This document shows positions 17,806 through 26,202 of a stretch of DNA of 64,000 nt, in pieces. Origin of the DNA: Flavobacterium cucumis (GTDB lineage: Bacteria; Bacteroidota; Bacteroidia; Flavobacteriales; Flavobacteriaceae); assembly GCF_900148835.1 (NCBI RefSeq), contig NZ_FRYK01000002.1:434001-498000 (forward strand). Direction: 5' to 3'. Made by a program: the position numbers and the translations under genes. How positions within the stretch are numbered: the stretch's first letter is position 1; each line of letters starts with the position of its first letter. The notes beneath the pieces are model-generated. The model did not search any database. It saw only the letters and a list, made by a program, of their open reading frames with translations, and was not told where the DNA came from.

Positions 17806-18369
17806 ATGGAAACACTCGATACCTTGTTTAAATCCTTTGAAATGGGACTTAGAATGCCAAAGGCGGTAAAGCCAAAAGAATACCTTAAAAGCTTAGGGTT
17901 GGATTATACCGATTTACGTATTGGTTTTAATTCGGGTCAGTTTCACCACAATATAAGCCAAGAGTTAAAAGACAATTACGAGGCATTGGGAGTAATCCAA
18001 AAAAGTAACGCTGGAGTAAGTAAAGAAGGAATGACCGCTTACACAGTGTTTGGTAGGTATAGTGTTGTGTTTCCGCTACTGAATCAAAAAAACGAGGTTG
18101 TTAATCTTTTTGCGATACGTTTTGATATGGAAACCCAACAAGAAGAATACCTCAACAACGAAGGGATTTATCCAAACTATCCGCCACCATTAACCAAACG
18201 ATTGTATTTAGTTCCAACGGTTTTGGATTGTGCCAGCCTTTTACAAAGCAAGATATTGGAGAACAGGGATTCGGTCATGGCACTACATAACGGGGAACTA
18301 TTTCCACAGCATTTGGAAGCTATCAAAACATTGCACGAATTGGAAGAAATCATCATCATTAAAAATTAA
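17806..18369 (+). CDS. DnaG-like primase fragment ending inside the TOPRIM domain
   Basis: A 187-residue protein resembling the part of DnaG-type primases that leads into TOPRIM. It has the N-terminal core (YSVVFPLLNQKNEVVNLFAI, the FPI...G.VV element) and then the first TOPRIM strands (RLYLVPTVLDCASLLQSKIL, where active enzymes have V-E-G). It ends ELEEIIIIKN exactly where the D-x-D motif should follow. There is no CHC2 zinc finger. The catalytic Glu position is Pro, so it is probably not an active primase by itself. The next gene, 5 nt away in another frame, starts with what looks like the rest of TOPRIM. The pair is therefore a split, likely degenerate primase domain joined to a helicase. 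Confidence 0.65.
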   Translation: METLDTLFKSFEMGLRMPKAVKPKEYLKSLGLDYTDLRIGFNSGQFHHNISQELKDNYEALGVIQKSNAGVSKEGMTAYTVFGRYSVVFPLLNQKNEVVNLFAIRFDMETQQEEYLNNEGIYPNYPPPLTKRLYLVPTVLDCASLLQSKILENRDSVMALHNGELFPQHLEAIKTLHELEEIIIIKN

Positions 18370-18374
18370 GCACT

Positions 18375-20045
18375 ATGGAAAATATCAAATCAAAATTACA
18401 CGCATTACGCCCTGAGTTGCCAATTACCATGATTCAGTTACCTGATGGCGAAAACTTAAATACCATGTGGCTTAATTATGGTGCTGATGGAATCCTACAA
18501 TTAATCAATGATTCAAAAGCGGATTTACAAAGTAATTCATTGGAAATCATAAACGATTTTAAAATTGGATTCAAGGGTAAAACAGGTGAATTTTTTGTTA
18601 TTGGTCAGTTGCCAATGGACTTGGGAAATCTAAGAGTAACGCTCCAAATTGTAAACCACCACAATCAAAAGAAAACCCGATTGAAAATTGATTTGTACGA
18701 CTTTGTGAGTGTTCAGAACCAATGCAGGGAGCTATCCGAAAAGCAAGGTTTCGACATCAATCTACTAGAAGCGGATTTGATTCAGTTAACCGACCTATTG
18801 GAAGAGTACAGGGAATCGCTTTTTGATGCTGAAATTAACCCGATAACGGACAAATTTTCTGAAATGGAACTAACACCCCAAGCCAACGAAAAAGCGGTGC
18901 AATTCCTTTCTAATAAACGCTTATTGGAGAATATCGATAAACTTTTGGAACAATCGGGAATCGTTGGAGAAGAAGAAAACAGAAAATTACTTTTCATTTT
19001 AGCCAGCAGTTACAAAATGCCGTATTTGTTGCATGCGCTGATTCAAGGAACATCGGGCGAAGGTAAAAGTCATTTGCTTAATTCAATTGCAGAATGCATG
19101 CCACAGGAAGACGTTATGAATCTAACGAGAATCACAAGTAAATCATTGTACCACTACAGGGAAAAAGAGCTGATGAATAAACTGATTTTGATACAGGATT
19201 TTGATGGATTGGACGAAGAGGCACAATTTGCTTTTAGAGAAATGCAATCCGCTAAATTCCTGAGTAGCTCAACGGTGGTAAAAGATATGTTTGGGCAAAC
19301 ACGAGGCAAGATGAAACAAGTACAAGCCCATTTTTCAAGTCTGACCGCCACCACTAAAGCTGAGGTGTATTATGATAATATGAGCCGTTCGGTGGTCTTG
19401 GGTGTGGATGAATCACAGGAACAAACCCTAAGAATCATAAAGCAACAAAACATGAAAATCGCAGGAATTAGTAGCTCAGAATCGGAGCAACAAGCCAAAC
19501 AACTACTAAGAAATGCAATGCGGGTGCTAAAGAGTTACGAAGTGGTGAATCCGTATGCGGATAAACTCATGTTGCCTCTTGAAGCTAAGATGTTAAGACG
19601 ACTAAACAGCCAGTTCCAAAACTTTGTTTCTCAGATTACAATCTTGCACCAGTTCCAACGTAAAACGGATGACAAAGGCAGGCTAATCGCTACTAAAGAA
19701 GACATTCAAAAAGCCGTTGAAATATTTTTCAGCAGTATTGTAATCAAAGTGGATGAATTGGATAAAAGCACAAGACAATTCTTTGAACGATTGAAAGGCT
19801 ACGTGAAAAGCCAACCCAACGGAACAACGCACCGTTTCTGCATTCGTGAAGTAAGGCAAGATTTGAACATGAGCAAAACATCAGCAAACAAATACTTTCA
19901 AACCTTACAAGAACTAGAATACATTCAAGCGGTGGAAGGTTCGGTGAACAAAGGTTTTAAATACCAAGTTTGCTATTGGGACAACATGGAAAAGCTAAAA
20001 GCCAAAATCAAAGAGGACTTAAACAAACAGCTGTTCGCTTTTTAG
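18375..20045 (+). CDS. Primase-associated AAA+/helicase-like ATPase with C-terminal winged helix
   Basis: A 556-residue protein. The first 50 residues resemble the end of a TOPRIM domain (ITMIQLPDGENLN, like the LP.G.DPN segment of primases). Residues 60-200 are a linker region. A P-loop NTPase follows with Walker A GTSGEGKSHLL near residue 225 and Walker B LILIQDFDGLDEE near 273. A winged helix lies at about 485-535 (RFCIREVRQDLNMSKTSANK). This order of primase remnant, ATPase and winged helix matches primase-helicase proteins of Bacteroidota mobile elements. It is probably co-expressed with the preceding primase fragment and would act in element replication. Confidence 0.7.
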   Translation: MENIKSKLHALRPELPITMIQLPDGENLNTMWLNYGADGILQLINDSKADLQSNSLEIINDFKIGFKGKTGEFFVIGQLPMDLGNLRVTLQIVNHHNQKKTRLKIDLYDFVSVQNQCRELSEKQGFDINLLEADLIQLTDLLEEYRESLFDAEINPITDKFSEMELTPQANEKAVQFLSNKRLLENIDKLLEQSGIVGEEENRKLLFILASSYKMPYLLHALIQGTSGEGKSHLLNSIAECMPQEDVMNLTRITSKSLYHYREKELMNKLILIQDFDGLDEEAQFAFREMQSAKFLSSSTVVKDMFGQTRGKMKQVQAHFSSLTATTKAEVYYDNMSRSVVLGVDESQEQTLRIIKQQNMKIAGISSSESEQQAKQLLRNAMRVLKSYEVVNPYADKLMLPLEAKMLRRLNSQFQNFVSQITILHQFQRKTDDKGRLIATKEDIQKAVEIFFSSIVIKVDELDKSTRQFFERLKGYVKSQPNGTTHRFCIREVRQDLNMSKTSANKYFQTLQELEYIQAVEGSVNKGFKYQVCYWDNMEKLKAKIKEDLNKQLFAF

Positions 20046-20089
20046 AAACGCAAAAAAAACACGTGAAGCCCAGTAACCACAGCCTATAT

Positions 20090-20101
20090 AACGCTAGCGT
20101 T
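20090..20101. repeat. Perfect 12-bp palindrome AACGCTAGCGTT
   Basis: A perfect palindrome in the 122-nt gap between the helicase and the first tandem recombinase gene. It could be a recombination core, an operator or chance; there is no second copy nearby that I noticed. Confidence 0.35.
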
Positions 20102-20167
20102 CCTCGTTTTCAAAAGTGCGCCTATAGAACAATTTTCAAATGATGTTTTTAACCAAAAGAAATTAAG

Positions 20168-21085
20168 ATGAAAAAAACGATACAAACACCAGCATTTACA
20201 AACCTTTACAACGAGTTTGAAAGTTTTGTTAGAGTTAGAAACTACAAACAAGGCAAAAGCAAAATGTATCAAAGTGTGGTATCTGAATTTTTAGCATGGT
20301 TGGAACAAAACGGAATCACCAAAATCAAAGAGGTTAGCTCTGAAATCTCAATCCAATATTTTGATTATCTAATCACAAGACCCAAACTAAGAGCCGAAGG
20401 CACACTTTCTGAAAAGTCAATCAAATTTCATTTGTTCGTATTGGGATTGTTTGTGCTAAACCTTTTAGAAAGCAACCAAATTGAAAAAGCGTTTTACATT
20501 CCAAGCTACAGCGGAGCAAACGAGAAACCAAGAAATATTATTTCGGTTGCTGAGGTTCAAATACTGTACAGGAGCGCACAAAACGAACTTGAAAAGGCAT
20601 TGTTATCGGTTGCGTATGGTTGTGGTCTTAGAAGGTCTGAAATTCACTCGCTAGATGTAAAAGATGTGCAACTATCCACAGGAATGCTAATTGTTAGAAA
20701 AGGTAAAAATTCCAAACGTAGAGAAGTTCCCATGAGTGATAATGTGATAAGCCATTTAAGAAAATACATCACCGAAGAACGCTACGAGCGATTAGAAGGA
20801 AAACCCCAATTGGAAGATGCTTTTTTCATCAACAACAAAGGCAAACGAATGAGTGGGGAGCATCTCAATGATACGCTAAAGAATCTAATTGAAAGCACCA
20901 ATAATTACGAGCTGATTCAAAAGGAAATAACGCTTCATTGTCTAAGGCATAGTATTGCGTTCCATTTAGCAGAAAACAACGCAGGAATCGATTTTATACG
21001 CAGGTTTTTGGGGCATTCACAAATCAATACCACGTATTTGTATGCCATCAAAAACAAAAAACGAAAACCAACAACAACCTTTTAA
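20168..21085 (+). CDS. Tyrosine recombinase A (complete active site)
   Basis: A 305-residue XerC/D-like integrase. The N-terminal core-binding domain (about 1-105) has the usual helical pattern (SKMYQSVVSEFLAWLEQNGI). The catalytic domain shows Arg I in YGCGLRRSEIHSL, a Lys in VRKGKNSKRREVPM, H-x-x-R in LHCLRHSIAFH, the His in FLGHSQINTTYLYA and the Tyr nucleophile in that same box. All expected residues are present, so it should be active. The next recombinase gene starts 9 nt after the stop, implying co-expression. Confidence 0.88.
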   Translation: MKKTIQTPAFTNLYNEFESFVRVRNYKQGKSKMYQSVVSEFLAWLEQNGITKIKEVSSEISIQYFDYLITRPKLRAEGTLSEKSIKFHLFVLGLFVLNLLESNQIEKAFYIPSYSGANEKPRNIISVAEVQILYRSAQNELEKALLSVAYGCGLRRSEIHSLDVKDVQLSTGMLIVRKGKNSKRREVPMSDNVISHLRKYITEERYERLEGKPQLEDAFFINNKGKRMSGEHLNDTLKNLIESTNNYELIQKEITLHCLRHSIAFHLAENNAGIDFIRRFLGHSQINTTYLYAIKNKKRKPTTTF

Positions 21086-21094
21086 TTTTTGCCT

Positions 21095-21964
21095 ATGAAA
21101 ACACCAACGTTAGAAATGTTTTTAAACGAAATGTTGACCACCAAAACCGCTGAAAGCTATTTGTACACCATCAATCATTTTATTAAAACCAATCCAAAAG
21201 CCAAGCGTTACAAGTTTAAAGAAGTGGTTAACTACATGGAACGGGTAAACCAAAAACAATCCAATCCACAATACAGAATCCGAATCCTATCCGCCATAAA
21301 AAAGTATTACGATTATTTGATAATTACAGGGCAACGAAGTGACCACCCTTGCAAGAAACTAAACATCAAAAGAAATAGTAATCAAGCCATTCAAACACAA
21401 GATTTATTTTCTAGCGAAGAATTGGAGCTACTACTCCAAAGAGAAAACCGTTATTGGTTTTTAGAATTACGTAATCAAGTTCTTTTGGGATTACTGATTT
21501 ATCAAGGTTTATCCAGCGAGGAACTAATACGACTGGAGCTAAAAGATATTGATTTGGATAACGGAACAATCTACGTTAAAGCTTCAAAGAATCTCAATCG
21601 AAGAACGCTAGAACTCAAACCAAAACAAATTATTCCGTTAGCCAAGTATATTGATGAGGTTAGACCAAAAATGCTGATGATGAGAACCGATATACTGGTA
21701 TTAAACAAACTAGGAAAACCTTTTACCGTTGATGGCGTTGGGTCGATAATTGAACCGTTGAAGTGTTTGTTCCCTGACAGGAAACTCAATCCACAAACTA
21801 TCCGTATGAGCGTTATTTGCAATTGGTTAAACGAACGTAAATTGACATTGGAGCAAACGCAAGAACTCGCAGGTCATAAATGGATTGGAACAACGGAGAA
21901 ATACATCAAATCGGATGCTAAAAACGAACGGGAATTGATAAACAGTTATTTCCCAATTGACTAA
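21095..21964 (+). CDS. Tyrosine recombinase B (Arg I replaced)
   Basis: A 289-residue integrase-like protein following recombinase A. It has a core-binding domain (about 1-95, IRILSAIKKYYDYLIITGQR) and a catalytic domain in which the position of Arg I reads GLSSEELIRL (Ser in place of Arg). The H-x-x-R box reads PQTIRMSV (Gln in place of His). The last His and Tyr are kept in ELAGHKWIGTTEKYI. Loss of Arg I usually abolishes strand transfer, so this may be a non-catalytic partner of A, or it may use a different residue. I start at ATG; an upstream in-frame TTG is unlikely. Confidence 0.85.
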   Translation: MKTPTLEMFLNEMLTTKTAESYLYTINHFIKTNPKAKRYKFKEVVNYMERVNQKQSNPQYRIRILSAIKKYYDYLIITGQRSDHPCKKLNIKRNSNQAIQTQDLFSSEELELLLQRENRYWFLELRNQVLLGLLIYQGLSSEELIRLELKDIDLDNGTIYVKASKNLNRRTLELKPKQIIPLAKYIDEVRPKMLMMRTDILVLNKLGKPFTVDGVGSIIEPLKCLFPDRKLNPQTIRMSVICNWLNERKLTLEQTQELAGHKWIGTTEKYIKSDAKNERELINSYFPID

Positions 21965-22030
21965 ATGTCACTGACATTAATAAAAAAAACCGCCAATAAG
22001 GCAGTTAATTATATATAATACAACTTTGGC

Positions 22031-22060
22031 TCAGTTTTTGCAATGAAAAACTGATTGATT
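22031..22060 (+). terminator. Terminator-like hairpin after the recombinases
   Basis: A 9-bp stem TCAGTTTTT/AAAAACTGA with a 6-nt loop, followed by TTGATTTTTC. The T run is interrupted, so strength is uncertain. Confidence 0.5.
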
Positions 22061-22192
22061 TTTCTCAAAAGTTTAATTTAAACTTGGGTATGAGAAGTTA
22101 AAGTGATTTGGTTTTGCACTGCAAATGTACATTAACTTTTGAATTATCCAAGTTTTTTTAAAAAATGTTTAACAATTTAAATTTAAGAAGAC

Positions 22193-22414
22193 ATGAAAAA
22201 AAATGTACATGTTGTAAAAAATGCAGACGGATGGGCTGTAAAATCTGAGGGTAGCCAAAAAGCTTACAGGAATGTAAGTACTCAAAAAGAAGCTATTGAA
22301 ATTGGAAAAAAAGTAGCTAGTAACAATAGTTCAGAACTATTAATTCACGGAGTTAATGGGAAAATTAGAGAAAAGAACAGTTACGGAAACGATAAATTTC
22401 CACCTAAAGGTTAG
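22193..22414 (+). CDS. DUF2188 domain protein
   Basis: A 73-residue protein that is a full DUF2188 domain: NVHVVKNADGWAVKSEGSQK near the start, a TQKEAIEIGKKVA helix, then LLIHGVNGKIREKNSYG. DUF2188 proteins are small, widespread and of unknown function; they often occur in mobile or defence-related contexts. It is the first gene of a two-gene unit with the next gene, 5 nt downstream. Confidence 0.8.
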   Translation: MKKNVHVVKNADGWAVKSEGSQKAYRNVSTQKEAIEIGKKVASNNSSELLIHGVNGKIREKNSYGNDKFPPKG

Positions 22415-22419
22415 TTGTT

Positions 22420-23094
22420 ATGAGAGGATGTAATATTTCACTAAACCAGCTAGCCGTCTTTTCTAAAGGAACTGAATCCAAAAAGAAAAGCATTGTTAAT
22501 CAACAGAAAACTCCTAACACTTTTAAAATTGCTTATTACCAATTAGCAAAAGCAAGAATTAAAAAAGCATTTGCTTCTAAAGGTGATATTCAGCCAGTTT
22601 TAGATGGAATTGAAGAGTTAAAACTGAGGAAATTAACAAAAAAAAGACAAATTAATGATAGGATAGTTTCATTAGAAGCTCTTCAAAGGTTTGTTAGTTT
22701 TAAAATTCCAGCAGTTCTAAAAAATTATGATTATAAAATTTTGAAGAATGTTCAAAGTAAGTCCATTTTCATGAAGGGAGTTGAAGTAATTATTTCTCCT
22801 GATTTGATTATAGAGATTGAAATTGATGGGATTAAGTATTTAGGCGCAGTTAAGACTCATATTGCTAAAGGCGACAAGTTTGACAGAAGCCAGCAACTTT
22901 ATGTTGCAAGTGCACTTCACAAATATTTAGAAACTGAGATTGCTAAAAAAGGGGAAAAAGTTTTGCCTGAGCTATGTCTTTCGATAGATGTTTTTGGAGA
23001 AGGTATAGTTTCTTCACCTGTAGATGTTTCAAAAAAAATAAAAGAAATTGAAGTGATGTGCGAAGAAATTAGAATTTTGTGGGATGCCGCTTAA
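22420..23094 (+). CDS. Hypothetical protein, possible PD-(D/E)XK-like fold
   Basis: A 224-residue protein I cannot assign to a named family. Residues 1-110 are basic and helical. At about 120-150 it reads VEVIISPDLIIEIEIDGIKY followed by LGAVKTH, a spacing of Asp, acidic residues and Lys that recalls PD-(D/E)XK nucleases. A helix with SQQLYVASALHKYLE comes next, as in Cas4/RecB-like cores. This is a pattern match by eye and could be wrong. It sits between DUF2188 and a terminator, just upstream of the orphan Rhs tip, and may be cargo (defence or DNA processing) of the neighbouring module. Confidence 0.45.
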   Translation: MRGCNISLNQLAVFSKGTESKKKSIVNQQKTPNTFKIAYYQLAKARIKKAFASKGDIQPVLDGIEELKLRKLTKKRQINDRIVSLEALQRFVSFKIPAVLKNYDYKILKNVQSKSIFMKGVEVIISPDLIIEIEIDGIKYLGAVKTHIAKGDKFDRSQQLYVASALHKYLETEIAKKGEKVLPELCLSIDVFGEGIVSSPVDVSKKIKEIEVMCEEIRILWDAA

Positions 23095-23122
23095 TTAAAC
23101 TAGAGAAAAATTAATCATTAAT

Positions 23123-23152
23123 AAGCCGAGTCAAAACTGATTCGGCTTTTTT
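23123..23152 (+). terminator. Rho-independent terminator
   Basis: A 10-bp stem (23123-23132 with 23139-23148), a 6-nt loop and a T run, 28 nt after the hypothetical gene. Confidence 0.85.
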
Positions 23153-23243
23153 ATGCCTAAATGCTAGGAAAACATTAAGATTAACCTTATTTTCGTTATT
23201 CAGAAAATGAGGTTGGAACGTTCTTATTTGATAAAAAGTTGAG

Positions 23244-24125
23244 GTGCTTTATGTGGTAAAGTCAAGTTTCACAAAGGCGTATAAGTATAAGTATAACGGT
23301 AAGGAGTTGCAAGACGAACTAGGGCTTAACATGTACGATTACGGAGCAAGGAATTATGACCCTGCTTTAGGTAGATGGATAAATATTGACCCGAAAGCAG
23401 AACTAATGCGTAGATTTAGTCCATTTAATTATTGTTTTAATAATCCTTTAAGGTTTACTGACCCTGATGGGATGGCTCCAGAAGATTATCCTATCATTAG
23501 AATTACTAAGCAGAAAACAGGACAAACTACTGACCAAAGAGTTTTGGGTTATAGTGGAGGTGTAACAACTAAAGTAGATTTATATAAAGTTGTAGTTACT
23601 GATACAGAAGATTCAAATTTTAAGATGGAATTTTCTGTAACAAGAGATGCTTGGACGGTAGAAAATCCAGGTAGTAATACAGCTTCAAATGTTGCTTTTG
23701 AACCAAAAGATGGTAATTTAAATCATTTTACAGGTAACGTAATGAATGGAGGATACCCAAAAGGGAATGGTACTGAAGCTTTAAAGTTAACTCAGAAAGG
23801 TTCGGAGGTTGTTCATGCAGAACCTAACCAAACTTCAGTAAATATGGGATATAGAAATGAAGATGACGTTGCAGCAGGAGTTATGATACATGTAGGTGGA
23901 AATTATGATTACAATGGAAGTAGTAAGGTTGCAGCTTCTGAGGGGTGTTTTGGTATTGTTAATAATAATAATTCTAGCACAAATACATCTAATACAGAAA
24001 CAAATAATGTTTTAAGTGCTATCCAAACACAAGCAAATAAAAGTCAAAGTAATCCAGGGCATATAAGAGTAATAATTGAAAAAAGAGTAGGCAATGAATA
24101 TCCAACAAGTCAAAAAGTTAACTAA
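23244..24125 (+). CDS. Orphan Rhs core with L,D-transpeptidase-like toxin tip
   Basis: A truncated Rhs gene. It begins almost directly at the Rhs-associated core ([20 protein letters not shown], then ending TDPDGMAPE, about residues 17-79) and then has a tip unrelated to that of the main Rhs gene. The tip carries His216 and, 15 residues later, Ser232-Glu-Gly-Cys235 (IHVGG, then AASEGCFGI). This fits the H-X14-17-S/T-x-G-C signature of L,D-transpeptidase (YkuD)-fold enzymes, a fold used by some antibacterial effectors such as Tlde1. No signal peptide or start context is convincing (GTG here), so it is a silent cassette that would need recombination into the main gene. The downstream lipoprotein is its likely immunity partner. 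Confidence 0.7.
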   Translation: MLYVVKSSFTKAYKYKYNGKELQDELGLNMYDYGARNYDPALGRWINIDPKAELMRRFSPFNYCFNNPLRFTDPDGMAPEDYPIIRITKQKTGQTTDQRVLGYSGGVTTKVDLYKVVVTDTEDSNFKMEFSVTRDAWTVENPGSNTASNVAFEPKDGNLNHFTGNVMNGGYPKGNGTEALKLTQKGSEVVHAEPNQTSVNMGYRNEDDVAAGVMIHVGGNYDYNGSSKVAASEGCFGIVNNNNSSTNTSNTETNNVLSAIQTQANKSQSNPGHIRVIIEKRVGNEYPTSQKVN

Positions 24126-24549
24126 TTTTATATTTTTATTATCAATAATATTATTTTTTACGGGATGTAATGCTCAAAATAAAATAGTATTTATTGAAAT
24201 ATTAACAGGGGTTGAAGTACAAAATAATATATATGATTATTCTGAAGAATCTTTTTTTATCCTTAATGATATTAAATATTCATTAAGAAGTAAAGCTAAA
24301 TATGATATAAATGGAGATATTCAACAACTTATGGTTTATAAATCAGACGGGATATTGATTTATGAAAAAAATCAATTATTAGAAAATAAAGATTTAATAA
24401 GTTATTATAATGTCCCAGCACATCAAAATTTTAGTTATTTAAACGAAGGTTTATTAATTAGTAACAACGAGAAAATAAAAGTTGTATCAATAGGAGATTA
24501 TATAATTAAAAAAAATAAAAAAATAATTTATTTCTATAGATTAAAGTAA
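24094..24549 (+). CDS. Lipoprotein, probable immunity to the orphan Rhs tip
   Basis: A 151-residue protein with a lipoprotein signal ([16 protein letters not shown], Cys at about 25), then a small soluble domain of beta strands with no family I recognise. Its start codon lies inside the toxin-tip gene (32-nt overlap, different frame), the tightest toxin-immunity arrangement in the window. A membrane-anchored periplasmic immunity protein fits a toxin that would modify peptidoglycan. The function is inferred from position and location. Confidence 0.6.
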   Translation: MNIQQVKKLTNFIFLLSIILFFTGCNAQNKIVFIEILTGVEVQNNIYDYSEESFFILNDIKYSLRSKAKYDINGDIQQLMVYKSDGILIYEKNQLLENKDLISYYNVPAHQNFSYLNEGLLISNNEKIKVVSIGDYIIKKNKKIIYFYRLK

Positions 24550-24890
24550 TTATGTAAAATCAATAAAATAAAAATTGAGGCGATTCCTAACCGTTTCGCC
24601 TAAATCCACAAAGTCATTACAAAGCCCATAAACCACACCAAAAATCTAAACCAACACACAATCATTCAAACGATTTAAAAGGTCTTAAATGAGCCGTATT
24701 GAGGTTGTGAATGCTGAAAGGGTAAGGCTATAAAACAAAAAATCCTAAGTATTGAACTTAGGATTTTTTTATTCATTCAAATAGCTGTCTTTTGCCATAT
24801 TCGCCATTGATATAGGTTTCAATCATTGCTCTTTTTTTCCATTCATCAGTAACCTCATCTACGTAAGTAAAATACTTAGAAAGTACCTTA
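24550..24890. other. Noncoding region after the orphan Rhs cassette
   Basis: No gene is supported. The main structure is the terminator near 24.75 kb. The sequence after it ends at the IS3 fragment. Confidence 0.5.
24741..24770 (+). terminator. Terminator of the orphan Rhs cassette
   Basis: A 10-bp stem AATCCTAAGT/ACTTAGGATT with a 5-nt loop and seven Ts; As on the left make it potentially bidirectional. The stem shares AATCCTAA with the terminator at 14.58 kb next to the main Rhs operon. Confidence 0.85.
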
Positions 24891-25436
24891 TGGATATGCA
24901 AATAAAAAGTACAGTTTAAGTTAAGCGACATTTTTGTAAATGTTGTTTTGATTATTAAATTCTTCGATTGTTTTGTAATTCAGCGCACCGTGTCTTCTTT
25001 TTTTGTTGTACCAGATTTCTATGTATTCAAAGATTTCTAGTTCCATTTGTTCTTTATCTATGAGTTTATTACCGTAAATTAATTCTGTTTTTAATGATTT
25101 AAAGAAGCTCTCAGCTACTGCATTATCCCAGCAGTTTCCTTTTCTACTCATGCTTCTAATCACGCCATAAGATTCAATTGTATTGGCAAATTTCTTATTT
25201 GCATATTGAACGCCTCTATCAGAGTGAAAAATTAATTCTTTCTGAACGTTTCGGTTTCTTATTGCCATTTTCCAAGCTGCAAGAGTTGTTTCTTCGGTAT
25301 TCATTCCGTTACTTAAACTCCAACCAATCATTTTTCGGTCGTATAAATCAATAATTGTTGTTAGGTATAAAAATCCTTCTTTAGTTTGGATATAAGTTAT
25401 GTCGGAAACCCAAACTCTTGATGGATTAGTTACCAT
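24891..25436 (-). mobile_element. IS3-family insertion sequence remnant
   Basis: It carries the end of an IS3 element (starting TGGATATGCAAATAAAAAGT) and the 3' part of its transposase gene. The other end and the first open reading frame (orfA) are missing. A second copy of the same IS end begins precisely where this piece stops, so the element was rearranged after insertion. Confidence 0.8.
24921..25436 (-). pseudogene. IS3 transposase OrfB, N-terminally truncated
   Basis: The 171-residue frame is the DDE integrase core of an IS3 OrfB: the first Asp in WVSDITYIQTKEG, the second in LIFHSDRGVQYANKKF, the Glu in NAVAESFFKSLKTELIYG, and the C-terminal EYIEIWYNKKRRHGALNY. A complete OrfB has about 270-290 residues, so the N-terminal HTH_21 region is gone. 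The catalytic triad is kept, but without the N-terminus and OrfA it is not expected to transpose by itself. Confidence 0.85.
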
Positions 25437-25541
25437 GGATATGCAAATAAAAATTACAGTTTAAATTAAGCGATATTTTTGTAAATACTGTTTTGATTAT
25501 TAAATTCTTCGAATTGTTTTGTAATTTAATGCACCGTGTCT
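25436..25541. mobile_element. Solo IS3 end (106 bp), copy 1
   Basis: Nearly the same sequence as 24891-24997, in the same orientation, starting GGATATGCAAATAAAAA and ending GCACCGTGTCT. It is joined to TAGATATACTAATTTACGC and the dispersed repeat block that follows. The same junction recurs at 33.74-33.85 kb. Confidence 0.75.
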
Positions 25542-25549
25542 AGATATAC

Positions 25550-26010
25550 TAATTTACGCAAAGCAACACAAAGATTTTTTAAATTACCCCATTTCTAAAA
25601 TCCGTGTTCCAAAAAATCCGCCACCATCCACCATCGCTTTAGCGAATCCGTCACCATCCGCGTTTTGCCAAAGCAAACCCGTGTCATCCGCGTTCCAAAT
25701 TTTAAAGATTCATCCCCAATTAAAATTTCTAAAATTTCTAAAATCCGTGTTCCAAAAAATCCGTCCCAATCCCCCTTCGCTTTAGCGAATCCGTCACCAT
25801 CTGCGTTTTGCCAAAGCAAATCTGCGTCATCCGCGTTCCAAATTTTAAAGATTTATCCACAAAAAAAATTCTCAAATTTCTCAAATTTCCACAATCTGTG
25901 TTCCAAAATTTAACCACAAAGCACACCAAGATTTAACCGCAAAGTGCGCCAAGATTATTTTAAATTATTAAAATTCCTCCAATCTGTGTTCCTAAAAACA
26001 GACCAAAACC
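25550..26010. repeat. Dispersed repeat block 1
   Basis: An array of short modules: ATCCGTGTTCCAAAAAATCC, a TCGCTTTAGCGAA mini-palindrome (two copies), GTCACCATCCGCGTTTTGCC, GTGTCATCCGCGTTCCAAAT, and AT-rich linkers. Short open frames inside it are read-through of the repeats, not genes. The same modules form four further blocks near 30-31, 34, 49 and 51 kb. Confidence 0.85.
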
Positions 26011-26098
26011 AATTCTACCCTTAACTTGAACAAGAAACGGAATCAGTTGATTCATACTTCCATTTACTATTTCAATACGTTTAAGAACATATTTCAAC

Positions 26099-26190
26099 AC
26101 TATTTAGAATAATTAAAAATAATAAATATATTATTTGGATTTATTCTAAATAATATTATAAATTTGCACTGTTTAGAATCAGTCTAATTT
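26099..26190 (+). promoter_or_regulatory. Promoter with Fur-like boxes for the heme operon
   Basis: TTTG (-33, 26134-26137) and TAAATTTG (-7, 26159-26166) are 21 nt apart, a good Bacteroidota promoter. Three TTTAGAAT/ATTCTAAA-type elements surround it: TATTTAGAATAATTA near 26101, GGATTTATTCTAAATAA near 26138, and TTTAGAATCAGTCTAATTT (26172-26190). The last is an imperfect palindrome just past the expected start site. This is the layout expected for iron-dependent repression by a Fur-type regulator; the binding protein is inferred. Confidence 0.65.
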
Positions 26191-26202
26191 AAAATACTAA
26201 AA

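Noticed and set aside
18230-18415. 61-codon ORF bridging the two primase/helicase genes in a third frame
   Set aside because: Overlaps both well-supported genes and has no domain character; the real junction has a stop in both gene frames.
21571-21822. Minus-strand ORF of 83 codons in recombinase B
   Set aside because: Shadow of the recombinase gene on the other strand.
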